A DNA stretch of 64,000 nt from NCBI RefSeq assembly GCF_001730525.1, contig NZ_MDFN01000027.1, positions 1 through 64,000 on the forward strand, written 5' to 3'. Under the pieces are notes generated by a model, which was given only the letters and a program-made list of their open reading frames with translations, was not told where the DNA came from and did no database searches. Source of the DNA: Arcticibacter eurypsychrophilus. Lineage in GTDB: Bacteria > Bacteroidota > Bacteroidia > Sphingobacteriales > Sphingobacteriaceae. The translations under genes and the position numbers were made by a program. Of the stretch, positions 8,896 to 18,140 are shown in pieces. The number at the start of each line of letters is the position of its first letter. Positions within the stretch are counted from its first letter, which is position 1.

Positions 8896-9861
8896 ATGGC
8901 TACAATAGACAAAAAAGGAATGGTACATGGAACCGCAGGATCAGTAATCTACCGTGAGTACCGTGGAAAGAACATCATCCAGGGGAAAGCAAAGAAATTT
9001 AAGCAAACCGAAAAAACGATTAGGAGTGCTACTGAGTTTGGACTATCGAGTTCAGCAGCGGCAGTAATCCGGAATGCATTTGAACCGGCTTATTTCTTTA
9101 AGGATGGAACAGCAGCTTACAGAAGCACTCAACTGGCGTATCGGTCGATACTTAATAATGTAAGCGGAGAGAAAGGGAAACGAGATCTGCATGATGGAGA
9201 CCTTTCTTTAATGAACGAAATGGACTTTAATACGACTAGTAAACTGCATGAAGTACTTCAAATAAGCCATGATGTGAGTAAAAATGCAAACGGGAAAGTA
9301 AGTGTTACCCTTGGTCCCTTGAATACTCAAACTGGGATCAAAAGGCCCAAAAACGCAAGCGGAGCTTATATTAAACACCGCATTAGGCTTATGTTGGTTG
9401 CATTTAACTTCAGGGAGGAGTATTACGAAAACCTGGGCGTAAAAGATCTCGACCTTGAAGGGTATCAAACCATTGATGGACAAGTAATCACCTTTACAGA
9501 AGCAGTGCCAAAAGATTGCCTGGCAATGGTGAGCATGTCGCTGATGTTGTACTCAAAAATCAGCCAAACCAATGAAAGTATCTTAATGAACAGCAAAGAG
9601 TTCAGTCCTTGTGCGATTATCGGAACATTTCAATCTGAACAACCCTCTGATTATCCTAAAAAAGAGGTTGATACACAACTATCCGATTATCCGGGTAAGG
9701 AAGAGAAGATCAAGCTCATGTTCTACAAAGGGAATCTCCTTATGATGGGATTGGATTCCCGGTTTGGGAAACAGGCTATGTTGAACTCTAAAACAGTAAA
9801 ATCAAAGCAGATGATTCCGGAGGTTTTGCCAGGAAAGCGAGTTTCGTTTAAAAAAAGTTGA
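8896..9861 (+). CDS. Uncharacterised Bacteroidota protein, 321 aa
   Basis: I do not recognise a function. The N-terminus MVHGTAGSVIYREYRGKNII followed by QGKAKKFKQTEKT and ATEFGLSSSAAAVIRNAF resembles the G..G.VgnvvY..wrGK.v.r...k..qT..q opening of DUF6266-type Bacteroidota proteins, though this link is weak. The middle is mixed alpha/beta; residues 245-270 contain two SDYPxKE copies (SDYPKKEVD, LSDYPGKEE). There is no signal peptide or membrane helix, so it is probably cytoplasmic. It is monocistronic, with large spacers on its upstream side. Families of this shape are often multi-copy and patchily distributed, consistent with its place beside the transposon-scarred region. Confidence 0.55.
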   Translation: MATIDKKGMVHGTAGSVIYREYRGKNIIQGKAKKFKQTEKTIRSATEFGLSSSAAAVIRNAFEPAYFFKDGTAAYRSTQLAYRSILNNVSGEKGKRDLHDGDLSLMNEMDFNTTSKLHEVLQISHDVSKNANGKVSVTLGPLNTQTGIKRPKNASGAYIKHRIRLMLVAFNFREEYYENLGVKDLDLEGYQTIDGQVITFTEAVPKDCLAMVSMSLMLYSKISQTNESILMNSKEFSPCAIIGTFQSEQPSDYPKKEVDTQLSDYPGKEEKIKLMFYKGNLLMMGLDSRFGKQAMLNSKTVKSKQMIPEVLPGKRVSFKKS

Positions 9862-9928
9862 GAGGGTTTGGTTGAGCAAACTAGAAAAATTGGTTTTTCA
9901 ATTTTCTAAAAGGGTAAAGTATGCTGAT

Positions 9929-10354
9929 TTACAAAGCCCCGTAACTTCTTTTCTCCATCCAGGATTGCAGGATAATAGTAGCCGATATGGTATCGATCAA
10001 CTCCTTACTTTGCCTATCTGCTTTTTTCAGTCCGCTTTGCGCGATCGTAGCTGATGCCATTTTAGAGGTAAACCGTTCATCCATTTTTTCAATGGGGATA
10101 CCAGGGAATGCTTTTTTTAAGATCGTCATAAATCCCTTCACATGGGGCATAGACTGCGAAGCTGTGCCATCCATTTGTTTGGGTTCGCCGACTACGAAAA
10201 GCTCTACTTGTTCGGTCTCCAGGTATTTTTTCAGAAAATCAACAATATCTTTAGGATGTATGGTGGTTAAACCGGTTGCTATAATTTGCAGTGGATCGGT
10301 AACGGCGATGCCAATCCGTCTGGTTCCATAATCGAAAGCTAGTATTCGGGACAT
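9929..10354 (-). CDS. ruvX: RuvX/YqgF RNase H-fold nuclease (putative Holliday junction resolvase)
   Basis: A 141-residue cytoplasmic protein. It begins MSRILAFDYGTRRIGIAVTD, with catalytic Asp8, then VVGEPKQMDG, MDERFTS and a terminal DTISATIILQSW motif containing the final acidic residue. The family is implicated in Holliday-junction or pre-16S rRNA end processing. Length and motifs are normal. Its 5' end and first codon lie inside one copy of a 37-bp direct repeat (see 10343-10445). Confidence 0.92.
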   Translation of the reverse strand: MSRILAFDYGTRRIGIAVTDPLQIIATGLTTIHPKDIVDFLKKYLETEQVELFVVGEPKQMDGTASQSMPHVKGFMTILKKAFPGIPIEKMDERFTSKMASATIAQSGLKKADRQSKELIDTISATIILQSWMEKRSYGAL

Positions 10355-10445
10355 GATGCAAAACTATTGATTTTAATACAAGAATAGTCTGATTAAGATT
10401 ATTTAGAATATTCGGGCCATGATGCAAAACGATTGATTTTAATAC
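10343..10445. repeat. 37-bp direct repeat spanning the ruvX start (period 66 bp)
   Basis: Bases 10343-10379 (TATTCGGGACATGATGCAAA...) and 10409-10445 (TATTCGGGCCATGATGCAAA...) match at 35 of 37 positions. The first copy contains the ruvX start codon; the second lies 66 bp upstream with a near-start CAT replaced by a CAT in GGCCAT. It is a recent partial tandem duplication of the ruvX 5' region. Confidence 0.85.
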
Positions 10446-10537
10446 GCTTTTAGTCATAATGCACAGATAACCCTTGTTATCACATATAAGGCATGGCTGA
10501 TATGCTAAAATATCAGTTCTATTTCTTAATTTGCACG

Positions 10538-11683
10538 ATGCTGTTTAGTGAAATTGTAGGACAGAAGGAAATTAAGCAACAGTTAATACAGACTGTTGTG
10601 GAGCAGAGGGTGAGCCATGCCAGGTTGTTTCTGGGTCCGGAAGGATCTGGAAGTTTGGCGCTTGCGCTTGCTTATGCGCAATATATTTCCTGTGAGAACA
10701 GCAGTCCGGAAGATAGTTGTGGGGTTTGCGCTTCCTGTCGGAAGTACAGTCGTCTCATCCATCCGGATCTTCACTTTTCGTATCCCTTCTTCGCCAAGAA
10801 TAAAGACGAGACATCTCTTAACTATATTCAGGAATGGCGCGAAGCTTTTCTCAAAAACCCTTATCTAAATCTGGATGAGTGGCGCCATCAGCTTGATGCC
10901 GAAAATAAACAGGCTAATATCAACATTGCAGAATGCCATCAGATTATCCGAAAGCTGAGTTTAAAACCCTTTGAATCGGAATACAAGGTGCTGATTATGT
11001 GGCTTCCTGAATATCTGGACAAGGAGGGAAATACGCTACTGAAGGTAATCGAGGAGCCGCCACAAAAGACACTTTTCCTGCTGGTAGCGCAAAACCAGGA
11101 TCAGATTCTGAATACCATTCTTTCGCGTACTCAGTTGATGAAGATTAACCGCCTGAGCGATGAAGAAGTAAAACACCATCTGATTGATCGGATGCAGGTT
11201 CCTGAATTGCAGGCGTCGCGGATCGCTTATTTAAGTGAAGGCAATTTACAGATGGCTCTCCAGTTAAGCAAAGAGGATAATGGCAATGCTTTTGGCGACT
11301 TTACGGCTTGGCTAAGAAACAGCTTTGCAAATAACATGATTGCGCTGATTGATTTTTCGGATGCAGCATCTAAATGGGGAAGAGAAAATCAAAAGAACTT
11401 TTTACGCTATGGTACCAAGTTATTAAGGGAGGTGATGATGGAATTGTCCGGAGCCGATAACCTGATTCATTTGCCGCCTAATGAAAAAGAGTTTGTGGAT
11501 AAGTTTAGCAGAATTGCTACTCTGGCTCAAACTGAAGCTTTAATTAATGAGGTCGAAAAGGCTCATTATCATATTGAACGTAATGCAAACGCTAAAATTT
11601 TATTTTTAGATGTATCTTTGCAGTTTACTAGAATTCTCAAGTTTAAAACGCTCCCTAAGGGGACTCACTATATATATCAATAA
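10538..11683 (+). CDS. holB: DNA polymerase III delta' clamp-loader subunit
   Basis: Translated from the ATG at 10538 (MLFSEIVGQKEIKQQL), preferred over 10493 because it matches the family N-terminus; this gives 381 residues. It has the AAA+ fold with a non-canonical P-loop GPEGSGSLALA (no GKT/S, as expected for delta'). A four-Cys zinc module follows (CENSSPEDSCGVCASC), then KVLIMWLPEYLDKEGNTLLK, a VIEEPP motif and ILSRTQ sensor 1. It helps load the beta clamp onto DNA. Its stop directly abuts ricT, and gldH follows, a gene order often seen in Bacteroidota. Confidence 0.9.
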   Translation: MLFSEIVGQKEIKQQLIQTVVEQRVSHARLFLGPEGSGSLALALAYAQYISCENSSPEDSCGVCASCRKYSRLIHPDLHFSYPFFAKNKDETSLNYIQEWREAFLKNPYLNLDEWRHQLDAENKQANINIAECHQIIRKLSLKPFESEYKVLIMWLPEYLDKEGNTLLKVIEEPPQKTLFLLVAQNQDQILNTILSRTQLMKINRLSDEEVKHHLIDRMQVPELQASRIAYLSEGNLQMALQLSKEDNGNAFGDFTAWLRNSFANNMIALIDFSDAASKWGRENQKNFLRYGTKLLREVMMELSGADNLIHLPPNEKEFVDKFSRIATLAQTEALINEVEKAHYHIERNANAKILFLDVSLQFTRILKFKTLPKGTHYIYQ

Positions 11684-13138
11684 ATGGGATGTGGATCATG
11701 TTCAACGGGTGGCGGCTGCACGCCAGGTGGTTGCAAAAGTAACGGCTCTTGCCTTACAGGTGGATGCAGTAAATTAGACGTATACGATTGGCTTTCCCAT
11801 ATGGATTTGCCAACTAACTATAAACCATTCAATATACTTGAGATCAAGTTTAAGGGCTCAAGGAAAGACTTTTATATCAACCAGGATAACGCTTATCTGG
11901 AGATGGGTGACCTTGTTGTTGTCGAAACGACTACTGGGGGATACGATATCGGCCACGTTTCTTTAACGGGAGAATTAGTCCGTATGCAGATCAAAAAGAA
12001 GCATATGAAGATGGAGGAAATTACCCGTAAGGTGATCCGAAGGGCTACTCCGGCTGATGTGGATAAATGGAAAGCGGCCAAGGATATGGAGTGGGAAACG
12101 ATGCATAGGGCACGTACGCTGGCATTAACTCTGGGTCTTTCCATGAAGATCAGTGATGTGGACTACCAGGGGGATAAAACGAAAGCTACTTTTTATTATA
12201 CAGCTGAAGGGCGCGTTGACTTCAGGGAACTGATTAAAAAGATGGCGGAAAGCTTCCGGATTCGTATTGAAATGCGACAGATCGGGATGCGTCAGGAAGC
12301 CAGCAGGCTTGGTGGATTGGGTTCATGCGGACGCGAATTATGCTGCAGTACCTGGCTTACGGACTTCAAAACGGTTTCTACATCGGCTGCCCGTTATCAA
12401 AATTTATCATTAAATACATTAAAACTGGCTGGTCAGTGTGGTAAACTTAAATGTTGCCTGAACTACGAGCTGGATACCTATATGGATGCGTTGAAGGATA
12501 TTCCTGAAGACGTAGAACGCCTGGAAACATTGGTAGGAGTGGCTCGTTTGCAAAAAACGGACATCTTTAAAAAGCTGATGTGGTTCAGCTATCCGAATCA
12601 GGAAAGCTGGATTCCAATTGAAATTTCAAGGGTTAAAGAGATTCAGAAATTAAATAAAGAAGGCGTTAAACCTGATGATTTAAAAGACGAAGCGGCAGAA
12701 CTGGAAACGACTCCTGTAGCTAAGGTACTCGATTATGAAAATGTGGTAGGGCAGGATAGCATTACCCGTTTGGATGAGCGACAGGCTAAAAAGAAGAAAA
12801 AGCGGACGAATAAAAGTAAACCTAAGACTGAGGGTGATACAGGCGTAACCGCTGAGGGTACTCCTGCACCTAGTTTGCAGCGGGCGGTACAGAACAACCC
12901 CAGACAACCTGCGAAACAGGGCAACCAACAAGGATCTAAACCGGCTATACAACAAGGCAATACGCAACCGGCCGGCACTCAAGCGGCTCAAACGAACAAA
13001 CCTATAGTGGTTTTAAAGAAGGAGCAACCGACTGGAGAGCCTGTTGAAAAGACTGCGGAGGCAAAGAAAGCAAATGCAAACCGTCATTTCCGAAGAAATA
13101 AAAACAACAATAACAAGCCCAGGCCTAATGCAGAATAA
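11684..13138 (+). CDS. ricT: PSP1-domain protein RicT/YaaT-like, Cys-rich
   Basis: 484 residues, starting on the base after the holB stop. The first 30 residues are a Gly/Cys cluster (MGCGSCSTGG, CTPGGCKSNG, SCLTGGCSK) with six or more cysteines. The PSP1 core spans about 45-300 and carries RLGGLGSCGRELCCSTWL and GQCGKLKCCLNYE. In Bacillus, RicT with RicA and RicF binds Fe-S and stimulates RNase Y. Here the partner set is unknown and the N-terminal cysteines may bind a metal. The C-terminal 150 residues are a low-complexity Lys/Gln/Pro/Asn tail, probably disordered. Confidence 0.85.
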   Translation: MGCGSCSTGGGCTPGGCKSNGSCLTGGCSKLDVYDWLSHMDLPTNYKPFNILEIKFKGSRKDFYINQDNAYLEMGDLVVVETTTGGYDIGHVSLTGELVRMQIKKKHMKMEEITRKVIRRATPADVDKWKAAKDMEWETMHRARTLALTLGLSMKISDVDYQGDKTKATFYYTAEGRVDFRELIKKMAESFRIRIEMRQIGMRQEASRLGGLGSCGRELCCSTWLTDFKTVSTSAARYQNLSLNTLKLAGQCGKLKCCLNYELDTYMDALKDIPEDVERLETLVGVARLQKTDIFKKLMWFSYPNQESWIPIEISRVKEIQKLNKEGVKPDDLKDEAAELETTPVAKVLDYENVVGQDSITRLDERQAKKKKKRTNKSKPKTEGDTGVTAEGTPAPSLQRAVQNNPRQPAKQGNQQGSKPAIQQGNTQPAGTQAAQTNKPIVVLKKEQPTGEPVEKTAEAKKANANRHFRRNKNNNNKPRPNAE

Positions 13139-13613
13139 AGGATGGCGCCTTTATGCAGTCCTGATTGTTTTAATCTTATCGGGATTGCAGGGTTGTGAAG
13201 AAAATGCGGTGGTGGATGTCAATACGAGTATTGAAAATGGATCTTGGGGTTATGATAAAAAGATAAATGTGCCGGTACAAATTACTGATGCTTCTAAATT
13301 GTATAACCTTTATTTTAATTTAAGGCATACCAGTCAGTATCAGTATTCCAATATTTTTGTGCTCATTCATCAAAAAGCAAAGGGAGTAAAGACGATTACA
13401 GAGCGTAGGGAGTTTAAACTGGCTTACCCGGACGGGGAATGGCTGGGAAGTGGTACAGGCAATTTTTACTCGTATCAGCTCCTTTTCAGAAAGGATTATA
13501 AGTTCCCTTCTGCGGGAACCTATACCTTTGAAATTGAGCAGAATATGCGCGACAATCCGCTCAAAGAAGTTATCGATGTGGGGCTGCGGGTAGAACCGGT
13601 AAGTGCAAATTAA
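13128..13613 (+). CDS. gldH: Gliding motility lipoprotein GldH
   Basis: The start is taken at the ATG at 13128 (MQNKGWRLYAVLIVLILSGL then QGCEEN), which gives a clean lipoprotein signal with lipobox LQGC and overlaps the ricT stop by 11 bp. The longer in-frame start at 13044 would put a charged 28-residue extension before the signal. The mature domain is all-beta (NGSWGYDKKINVPVQ, LYFNLRHTSQYQYSN, GEWLGSGTGNFYSYQLLF), as in GldH. In Flavobacterium, GldH is needed for gliding. It is retained in many non-gliding Bacteroidota, so motility cannot be concluded. Confidence 0.88.
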   Translation: MQNKGWRLYAVLIVLILSGLQGCEENAVVDVNTSIENGSWGYDKKINVPVQITDASKLYNLYFNLRHTSQYQYSNIFVLIHQKAKGVKTITERREFKLAYPDGEWLGSGTGNFYSYQLLFRKDYKFPSAGTYTFEIEQNMRDNPLKEVIDVGLRVEPVSAN

Positions 13614-13630
13614 TATTAGTGCAAAGTTTT

Positions 13631-15721
13631 TTATTGTACAAAAAGAGCAGGTTTAATTTCGCTTTTATTCGAGGAGATCTGTTTCATTTCGTTCAAAATG
13701 TAATACATAGACAATGCGTAATTAGCACGTGATTGCTTGAGCAACGTTTTCGCAAATAGATTGCTATCATCTAAACTGAGCTCCTGCTTATCATTCATTT
13801 TATATAAAGCACCAGCATTAAGATAGTTAGCGCTGGCTTTCTTATTGAAAGCCGTAGATGAGCCAATGTTTAATCCATAAAAGTTACTGCTGTTTGCTTT
13901 GCTACTATCAAATAGATTCGCGCCAATACTATAATACTTGCTATTTGATAATGCGAGATTAATTATGGTAGGAAAAATATCTTTGTGTGAACCAAATACA
14001 CTCGTATCAATAGTATGAACAGGCTTATATTTCTTCGGGATGTACATATACAAAGGGACTCCCCTTTGCTGTAGTTGATGCGCTTCGTCAAAACCAAAAA
14101 GCATTAAGTTATTATGATCTCCAGTCATAACGACGATCGTATTTTTAGCAAGAGTTGAGTGTTTTATTTTGTCGAGAAAGGTTCCCAGGCAATTATTGGA
14201 ATATTGATAGCAATTCAAATTTTTAATAGCCAGATCTTCGGTTACTTGTAGGTTCTCCTTAACATTTTTAGTGAGTGTAATCTGATCAGGCTTGTACGTA
14301 TCCGGCAATTCGAAGGGGGTATGATTAGAGGTGGTTTGTATAAAAAGGAATTTTGGTTTCGTACGCTTTGCTGCCAGTGTTTGATAGGCATAATCGAATA
14401 AATACTCATCATAGGCACCCCAATGGTTTGCTTCCGAATTTTTAATTGTACTTAGGATCTCTTGTTTCCCAGCCATAAACTGAAACCCTTGATGGGGAAC
14501 AAACTCATTTAGGTTGCGCCAGGAGCTTTCTCCTCCAGTTATAAAAGTGTTTTCGAATCCTGCTCTTTTAAATGGTAAGGCAACAGCGGATTGAAATATT
14601 GAGAATCGATATTTAGATTGTGTAAGACTAACAGGGGTATTGATTAATAAATATTCCAGACTTTGGATGGTCGTATTTCCACTGGATACAAAATTCCTGA
14701 ATAAGAGATCGGAGGCAAAATGTTTTCGTAGTTTACCTAAGAGATTCATTTGTTTGGAATCGAAATTCATGTTGTAATTACTCATGCTTTCCATGAAGAT
14801 GAAAACTACATTCGGTTTATTCTCTTCGAGAAACTTGTTTTTTGGAGTCACTTGAAAAAGCATTTTTAAAGCGGCCGAATCAGATAGGATATTGGGTAGA
14901 TCTTTTTCTGTAAAGTAGTCGCGGGCGGCTTGAGCGGGACGATCATAGCCTAAACTATGTATGTTGCTTAATATGGAAGATGGCAGATTATCCCCTTTTT
15001 TTCTTTCGGTGAAAGACGTTTTTAATGCATATACTCCATTTATGGTTAGAAAATTTATTGCCCTGTTTTTACAGATTAAGTTATCGTGACTTTGTAAAGG
15101 AAAGGTTCCAACTGATTCTCTGATACCCAGAACAAACACAAGCAGTATGGCAAAGCAACATGCAGTACTTTGCCAAATTGGAATATTTACAGTAAAGGGT
15201 TTCTTTTTATTCAGCCGTTTGATATATAAAACGTAAATCGCTAAAAGAGCAAACCAAGCGGATAGGATTTTAATGATAGGATAGTCTGACCAGACTGATG
15301 TCATTACAGCTTTGGTATCGTCATCAATCAGTCCGAAGATTAAAACATTGATATGCGATTGAAAATAATCATAATAATATTGGTCTATAAAGAGAACAAG
15401 CAGAAAGAAAGCTAATGATATACCACAGTACCAGGAAACAAAAATGCTAGAGATGTTTTTTACTTTGTTTGATGATGTGATTAGTTTTAACAAGCAGACT
15501 GAAAATGGTATAATTAGACCATAACTGATAATCATGGTATCAAACTGAGATCCTCTGATAATAGCATTAAAAGTTTCTGTGGGCACATTAAAAAAGTCAT
15601 CGGACTTAATCAATCTGATAATAAAAGTAATTCTGAAGGCGGTAAATAAGACTAATTGGAAAAGGTAAATTTGAAATAGCGTGTATACGCTATTAAAGAA
15701 ATGTTCGAACTTTTGATTCAT
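13631..15721 (-). CDS. LTA synthase-family membrane sulfatase (phosphoglycerol/phosphoethanolamine transferase-like)
   Basis: 696 residues. About five N-terminal membrane helices lie in residues 10-215 (for example LFQIYLFQLVLFTAF and STACCFAILLVFVLGI), followed by an extracytoplasmic alkaline-phosphatase-fold domain. Visible metal and active-site elements are VVFIFMESMSNYN (Glu ligand), a Thr nucleophile in SGNTTIQSLEYLL, and VVMTGDHNN. Relatives in Bacteroidota are annotated LTA synthase family although these cells lack LTA; transfer of a phospho-headgroup to a periplasmic glycan or lipid is the likely chemistry. It is convergent with gldH and divergent from comM, so it has its own promoter. 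Confidence 0.85.
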   Translation of the reverse strand: MNQKFEHFFNSVYTLFQIYLFQLVLFTAFRITFIIRLIKSDDFFNVPTETFNAIIRGSQFDTMIISYGLIIPFSVCLLKLITSSNKVKNISSIFVSWYCGISLAFFLLVLFIDQYYYDYFQSHINVLIFGLIDDDTKAVMTSVWSDYPIIKILSAWFALLAIYVLYIKRLNKKKPFTVNIPIWQSTACCFAILLVFVLGIRESVGTFPLQSHDNLICKNRAINFLTINGVYALKTSFTERKKGDNLPSSILSNIHSLGYDRPAQAARDYFTEKDLPNILSDSAALKMLFQVTPKNKFLEENKPNVVFIFMESMSNYNMNFDSKQMNLLGKLRKHFASDLLFRNFVSSGNTTIQSLEYLLINTPVSLTQSKYRFSIFQSAVALPFKRAGFENTFITGGESSWRNLNEFVPHQGFQFMAGKQEILSTIKNSEANHWGAYDEYLFDYAYQTLAAKRTKPKFLFIQTTSNHTPFELPDTYKPDQITLTKNVKENLQVTEDLAIKNLNCYQYSNNCLGTFLDKIKHSTLAKNTIVVMTGDHNNLMLFGFDEAHQLQQRGVPLYMYIPKKYKPVHTIDTSVFGSHKDIFPTIINLALSNSKYYSIGANLFDSSKANSSNFYGLNIGSSTAFNKKASANYLNAGALYKMNDKQELSLDDSNLFAKTLLKQSRANYALSMYYILNEMKQISSNKSEIKPALFVQ

Positions 15722-15871
15722 GGTTTAATAAGGCCTAGTCCGGCAAATATATTAATCATTATGAAAAAAGTAGTATTCATTACGAATAAAGAATACCTTT
15801 ACGAAGCAACAAGCCCTTAAGCAAAGAGTAGGATTCTAACATCCCACTCAACCTAAAACCTAGTATTAACC

Positions 15872-17410
15872 ATGCCGATAAAAACCTTTTCAAGTGCTGT
15901 CTTTGGAATAGAGGCTACAACTATAACTATTGAGGTCAACATTACCAGTGGAACCCGTTATTATATCGTGGGGCTCCCTGATACGGCAGTGCGGGAAAGT
16001 CTGCTTCGCATAGAAAGTGCTATTGTTACCAGTGGATACCGCATGCCGAGACAAAAGATCCTGGTTAATATGGCGCCTGCTGATATTCGCAAAGAGGGTT
16101 CTTCTTATGATCTGGCCATTGCTGTAGCCATTCTATGTGCTTCTGAACAAATTGATGCCAGTTTGCTTGATCAGTACATGATATTAGGTGAACTTTCGCT
16201 GGATGGTGCTATTCAACCGATCAGAGGTGCTCTGCCTGTTTCTATTCAAGCACGACAGGAGGGATTTAAGGGTTTGATTCTTCCTAAGCTAAATGCAAGG
16301 GAAGCGGCTATTGTGAATAATATAGAAGTTCTAGGTGTAAGTACCCTGACTGAGGTGCTTGACTTTTTGAAAGGCTCACTTTTGTTGAAGCCTACTCTAG
16401 TGGATACGAGGGAAGAGTTTTATAATAACATTTGCAATTATGAATCTGACTTTTCGGATGTAAAAGGACAGGAAAACATAAAAAGGGCCTTGGAGATTGC
16501 TGCTGCTGGTGGCCATAATGCGATTTTGATTGGTCCACCAGGATCAGGGAAAACCATGCTGGCTAAACGGTTACCCAGTATATTGCCTCCCTTGAATCTG
16601 CAGGAGGCATTGGAAACTACAAAAATTCATTCTGTGGCAGGTAAGCTTGCTGCCGCTGATTCCTTGATTACGGTAAGACCTTTTCGGTCGCCCCATCATA
16701 CGATTAGTGATGTAGCATTGGTTGGCGGAGGCGCTTATCCGCAACCGGGAGAGATTTCTTTATCCCACAATGGCGTGCTTTTTTTGGATGAGCTACCTGA
16801 ATTTAAGCGCTCGGTACTGGAAGTGATGCGGCAGCCGTTGGAGGAACGTAAGGTAACGATTTCCCGTTCGAAGCTTTCGGTGGAATATCCGGCGAGTTTT
16901 ATGCTGATCGCTTCGATGAACCCTTGTCCATGTGGGTTCTATAATCATCCTGAAAAGGAATGTACTTGTCCCCCGGGTGCTGTTCAAAAATATTTAAGTA
17001 AGGTATCGGGACCATTGCTGGACCGCATTGATCTGCATGTAGAGGTTACTCCCGTTAATTTTACGGAACTGGCATCGGAAAGTAAATCGGAAAGCAGTGC
17101 GGAGATCAGGGAACGGGTGATTAAAGCCCGTGAGATTCAGGAGATTCGGTTTAAGGACATAGCTGAGGTGTATTGCAATGCGCAGATGGGATCAAAAACG
17201 GTTCGGGAGCTTTGTAAGATAACTGAGGCGGGACAACTTTTACTTAAAAAGGCGATGGAGAAATTGGGCTTGTCGGCTAGAGCGTATGATAGAATTTTAA
17301 AGGTTTCGAGGACTATTGCGGATTTGGCTAACTCGGAAGAGATTCGGATTGAACATCTGGCCGAAGCGATTCATTACAGGAGTTTGGACCGACAGGGTTG
17401 GGCAGGGTAA
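15872..17410 (+). CDS. comM: YifB/ComM-family Mg-chelatase-like AAA+ ATPase
   Basis: 512 residues. An N-terminal Lon-protease-like domain ([48 protein letters not shown]) precedes an AAA+ core with Walker [23 protein letters not shown] and Walker [28 protein letters not shown] zinc module follows and then a C-terminal helical domain. ComM is a helicase that drives branch migration during natural transformation. The protein is complete and has no obvious operon partner; msrA follows 60 bp later. Confidence 0.93.
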   Translation: MPIKTFSSAVFGIEATTITIEVNITSGTRYYIVGLPDTAVRESLLRIESAIVTSGYRMPRQKILVNMAPADIRKEGSSYDLAIAVAILCASEQIDASLLDQYMILGELSLDGAIQPIRGALPVSIQARQEGFKGLILPKLNAREAAIVNNIEVLGVSTLTEVLDFLKGSLLLKPTLVDTREEFYNNICNYESDFSDVKGQENIKRALEIAAAGGHNAILIGPPGSGKTMLAKRLPSILPPLNLQEALETTKIHSVAGKLAAADSLITVRPFRSPHHTISDVALVGGGAYPQPGEISLSHNGVLFLDELPEFKRSVLEVMRQPLEERKVTISRSKLSVEYPASFMLIASMNPCPCGFYNHPEKECTCPPGAVQKYLSKVSGPLLDRIDLHVEVTPVNFTELASESKSESSAEIRERVIKAREIQEIRFKDIAEVYCNAQMGSKTVRELCKITEAGQLLLKKAMEKLGLSARAYDRILKVSRTIADLANSEEIRIEHLAEAIHYRSLDRQGWAG

Positions 17411-17472
17411 AGTGATAATTTTTCTTGGATCTGGCTCTACAATGTTTTGTTTTTTTCCACGTTTATACCATC

Positions 17473-18111
17473 ATGAACGTCATTAAATTAGCAATCGCAA
17501 CCCTGGCATTTAGTTCTCTGCTGGCATGTAATTCATCCGGCCAGCAAAAGGGTACAACAGAGATCAAGGTGAAGGATGGAAAAGCGAAATCAGTTGCCGC
17601 ATTTGCAGAAGGATGCTTCTGGTGCTCTGAGCATATTTTTGAAGAACTGGCAGGTGTGGATTCTGCGGTTTCGGGATATGCAGGGGGACACACCAAGAAC
17701 CCAACATATGAAGAAGTTTGCACAGAAAAAACTGGACATGCGGAAACCGTTCTGGTGTATTTTAATCCTAAAGTCATTTCATATACGCAACTATTGGATG
17801 CCTTTTTTCAGTCGCATGACCCGACTACTTTAAATCAACAAGGTCCTGATGTAGGTCCTTCTTATCGTTCAGCCATATTTTATACCGATAAGGAACAGGA
17901 AATGCAGGCTACTGAAGCCATTAAAAAATGGACTCCTAAGTTCGAGAAGACCATAGTAACAGAGGTGGCACCACTGACTACTTTTTACAGGGCAGAGGAG
18001 TATCATCAGAACTATACTTCCGAAAACCCGTATAATTCATACGTGAGGGCTGTTTCCTTACCTAGGTTTGACAAGTTTCAGCGCGCCTGTAAGCTGAAAA
18101 TGAAGAACTAG
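17473..18111 (+). CDS. msrA: Peptide methionine-(S)-S-oxide reductase, lipoprotein-type
   Basis: From the ATG at 17473 the 212-residue product opens MNVIKLAIATLAFSSLLACN, a lipoprotein signal with lipobox LLAC; the upstream in-frame start at 17425 adds unlikely residues. The MsrA core follows: catalytic Cys in EGCFWCSEHIFEEL, then SGYAGGHTKNPTYEEVC, FFQSHDPTTLNQQGPDVG and AEEYHQNY. It repairs oxidised methionine, and here probably faces the periplasm as a lipid-anchored enzyme. Confidence 0.93.
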   Translation: MNVIKLAIATLAFSSLLACNSSGQQKGTTEIKVKDGKAKSVAAFAEGCFWCSEHIFEELAGVDSAVSGYAGGHTKNPTYEEVCTEKTGHAETVLVYFNPKVISYTQLLDAFFQSHDPTTLNQQGPDVGPSYRSAIFYTDKEQEMQATEAIKKWTPKFEKTIVTEVAPLTTFYRAEEYHQNYTSENPYNSYVRAVSLPRFDKFQRACKLKMKN

Positions 18112-18125
18112 GCATTTTATTTTCT

Positions 18126-18133
18126 TACATTTG
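18126..18133 (+). promoter_or_regulatory. -7 element TACATTTG upstream of the M16 peptidase
   Basis: An exact match to the Bacteroidota -7 consensus TAnnTTTG, only 7 nt before the ATG at 18141. Transcription would start at or next to the start codon. No clear -33 TTG was seen. Confidence 0.45.
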
Positions 18134-18140
18134 CCTTTTA

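Noticed and set aside
9872-10054. 60-aa plus-strand ORF antisense to ruvX
   Set aside because: It overlaps ruvX on the other strand, starts with TTG and lacks any recognisable motif.
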